From the NCBI GenBank assembly GCA_963698645.1, contig CAVORP010000007.1, positions 744,001 to 808,000 on the forward strand: a stretch of 64,000 nucleotides of DNA, read 5' to 3'. Position numbers and translations under genes: made by a program. This stretch comes from Ovoidimarina sp963698645. Its GTDB lineage: Bacteria; Pseudomonadota; Alphaproteobacteria; Rhodobacterales; Rhodobacteraceae. This document shows positions 62,620-64,000 of this stretch, piece by piece. Below the pieces are notes generated by a model. The model searched no databases, was not told where the DNA came from, and saw only the letters and a program-made list of their open reading frames with translations. Within the stretch, counting starts at the first letter, position 1, and every line of letters starts with the position of its first letter.

Positions 62620-63622
62620 TCAATTCACCTTGAAGCCACCTTCGGGAAGGTAGGCATCGGTGAAGTAGAGGCTGGCATCCGGCGTGTTCTGGAACTCGTA
62701 GGTTTCGCCGATCTGGGCGATGGCGGCCTCCATCCGGGCCGGGTCGATGCCGCCCATGCCGTTGGCCTTGACCCAGTCGGTCATGACGTTCTGGTCAAGC
62801 GACATCTGCAGGCGTTCCTGCTCAAGGGCAGCATCCGCGGCCGGGTTGCGCTGCAGCAGGCTGGCGATGCCCGCGGCCGGGTCGGCGGCGACATCCGTCC
62901 AGCCCTTGGCGACGGCGCGCAGGAAGGCCTTGACCGTCTCGGGGTTCTCGGCGGCGTAGTCGGTGTTCACGAGGATTGCGTTGCCGTAGAGCGACAGCCC
63001 GTGATCCGCCATCAGGATGTTGGAGATGTCATCGGCCGGGTACGCCGAGCCGCTTGAGGTTGAGGACCGACGAGAAGGAGAAGCCGGTGACCGCGTCGAC
63101 CTGACCTTCGGCCAGCATCGGCTCGCGCGTCGGGAAGCCGACGGGTTCGACGGTGATTTTCGAGATATCGAGATCGTTGGCGCTGGCGAAAGCCGGGAAC
63201 TGCGCCCAGGCGCCATCGGGCGGCGGGGCGCCGAGGATCCGGCCTTCGAGATCCTTCGGTTCCATCACCCCCTGGCTTTTGCGGCCCACGATCGCGAAGG
63301 CGGGTTTGTCATAGATCATCATGACCGCCGTCACGGGGGCACCGGGGTTCTGGTCGAGAAACTTGATGACCGAATTGATGTCGCCGAAGCCGATCGGGAA
63401 GGCGCCGGTGGCGATTTTCGGGATCGTTTCGACCGAGCCGGAGCCGGCCTCGATCGTCACGTTCAGCCCTTCGGCTTCGAAATGGCCGTTGTCGATTGCC
63501 GCGAAATACGCCGCGGACGGGCCTTCGAATTTCCAGTCGAGCGCGAAGGGCACATCGGTTTGTGCGTGGGCTGCCGCGCCGAACAGAATAGCGGTGGCAG
63601 CAGCGATAGAGCGGTGGAACAA
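62620..63622 (-). CDS. NMT1/THI5-like periplasmic binding protein (one probable frameshift)
   Basis: About 333 residues after correction. Start TTG 63622 has a strong AGGAGG seven bases upstream and gives a signal peptide LFHRSIAAATAILFGAAAHA. The mature part has FALDWKFEGPSAAYFAAIDN, EAEGLNVTIEAGSGSVETIP and YDKPAFAIVGRKSQGVMEPK, as in nitrate/sulfonate/pyrimidine-precursor receptors. An extra G near 63033-63040 breaks the frame; removing it gives LKRLGVPADDISNILMADHG. Ligand unknown. First gene of a three-gene importer. Confidence 0.88.
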
Positions 63623-63812
63623 AGGGTATCCTCCTGTTGGTGATGCATCGTTGACCGACGCAAATCTTGTGGGTCGAGGCATGGAAATGAACAGAGCCCC
63701 CACGACTCCCCTCGCGACAGATCTAGCATTGCCCGATTTTTAGGCAAGCATTTCGGGCCGCGCCCGATTCAGTGCCCGTGCCGGATTTCCCGTGATGTTC
63801 GGGTGGGGCATC

Positions 63813-63836
63813 GGCCCGGACCAAGGTGTCCGGGCC
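63813..63836 (-). terminator. Strong hairpin after the partial gene
   Basis: GGCCCGGAC and GTCCGGGCC form a perfect 9-bp stem around 6 bases, about 22 bases past the stop at 63858. No T-tract. Confidence 0.6.
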
Positions 63837-63857
63837 ATGTGCTGTCCTGCGTGTCGT

Positions 63858-64000
63858 CTAGAGTTCGATCCGGAACCGGGCGAACCCGTCCGGACCGTCG
63901 CCCGCCGGTTCGATGGAGACGCCGGGGACGCTGTCGGCATAGGCCGCTGCGGCCGGTCCGGTGTCGAACAGGACGGAGGTTCCGGGCAGGGGTGCGAAGG
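63858..64000 (-). CDS. C-terminal fragment of an unidentified protein
   Basis: Only the last 47 codons are in the window, ending SIEPAGDGPDGFARFRIEL. The segment is Ala/Gly/Pro-rich with short strand-like stretches (TSVLFDTGPAAAAYADSV). No family can be named from this much. Confidence 0.6.
   Translation of the reverse strand, partial: FAPLPGTSVLFDTGPAAAAYADSVPGVSIEPAGDGPDGFARFRIEL

Overview
The window looks like chromosomal DNA from an alphaproteobacterium of the Rhodobacteraceae/Roseobacteraceae group. It is GC-rich (roughly 60-65% by eye) and carries lineage-typical genes: a petP-petR regulator pair opposite ilvE, the histone deacetylase-like/xseB/ispA/dxs run, TrcR (DUF1013), the GST-fold division protein FzlA, CbpM with a CbpA-type DnaJ, COQ9, a TAXI-type TRAP transporter and an NDUFA9-like protein. 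No phage, insertion sequence, CRISPR array or replication origin was recognised.

Layout. (1) About 1-12.9 kb, all on the minus strand: an unusual metabolic cluster made of a FAH-family hydrolase, a TAXI/TRAP uptake system, a UspA protein, a nitrilase-superfamily amidase, a very large Orn/Lys/Arg decarboxylase-like enzyme, an ATP-grasp ligase, a C45 (penicillin acyltransferase-like) Ntn hydrolase and a class III aminotransferase that runs off the left edge. (2) 13.0-15.6 kb: a small unknown protein, CbpM, a CbpA-type DnaJ, thioredoxin TrxC and tRNA-Leu(CAG). (3) 15.7-24.4 kb: an NDUFA9-like protein, UppP, and gltD / GFA-family protein / gltB. (4) 24.4-31.5 kb: a Hint-domain remnant, a PNPOx-like flavoprotein, MtgA, FzlA, QueG, a DMT exporter, two tandem DUF1294 proteins and IlvE. 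(5) 31.6-37.6 kb: petP-petR, the deacetylase-like protein, xseB-ispA-dxs and a Pr6Pr-type membrane protein. (6) 37.6-43.6 kb: an orphan protein, an SDR-type epimerase, a VOC protein, adenine deaminase overlapping AMP nucleosidase, and HU. (7) 43.6-48.2 kb: thiBPQ behind a TPP riboswitch, and chorismate synthase. (8) 48.2-53.9 kb: a DUF481 outer-membrane protein, a LysR regulator, a periplasmic thioredoxin with CcdA, a DMT exporter, a sulfotransferase and RpsU. (9) 54-60.9 kb: COQ9, RNase T2, TrcR, recR-ybaB-dnaX, RsgA and the SRP RNA. (10) 60.9-64 kb: an NMT1/THI5-like ABC transporter and the end of an unidentified gene.

Quality note. At least thirteen genes contain one or more single-base frameshifts, including housekeeping genes (gltB, ispA, dxs) that could not all be inactive. 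Many sit in G runs or in CTG contexts read as CTTG. In each case the gene can be read through to a complete family-like protein, so they are annotated as single CDSs with probable sequencing indels rather than as pseudogenes.

The most interesting biology is the left-hand ligase/decarboxylase/C45/amidase/aminotransferase operon, for which I know no described pathway. Two dispersed DNA signals also stand out: a short motif of form YAGNGTCTR that forces rare codons inside genes, and a GATATTT/AGAGAAGAAG element, once as a long inverted repeat.
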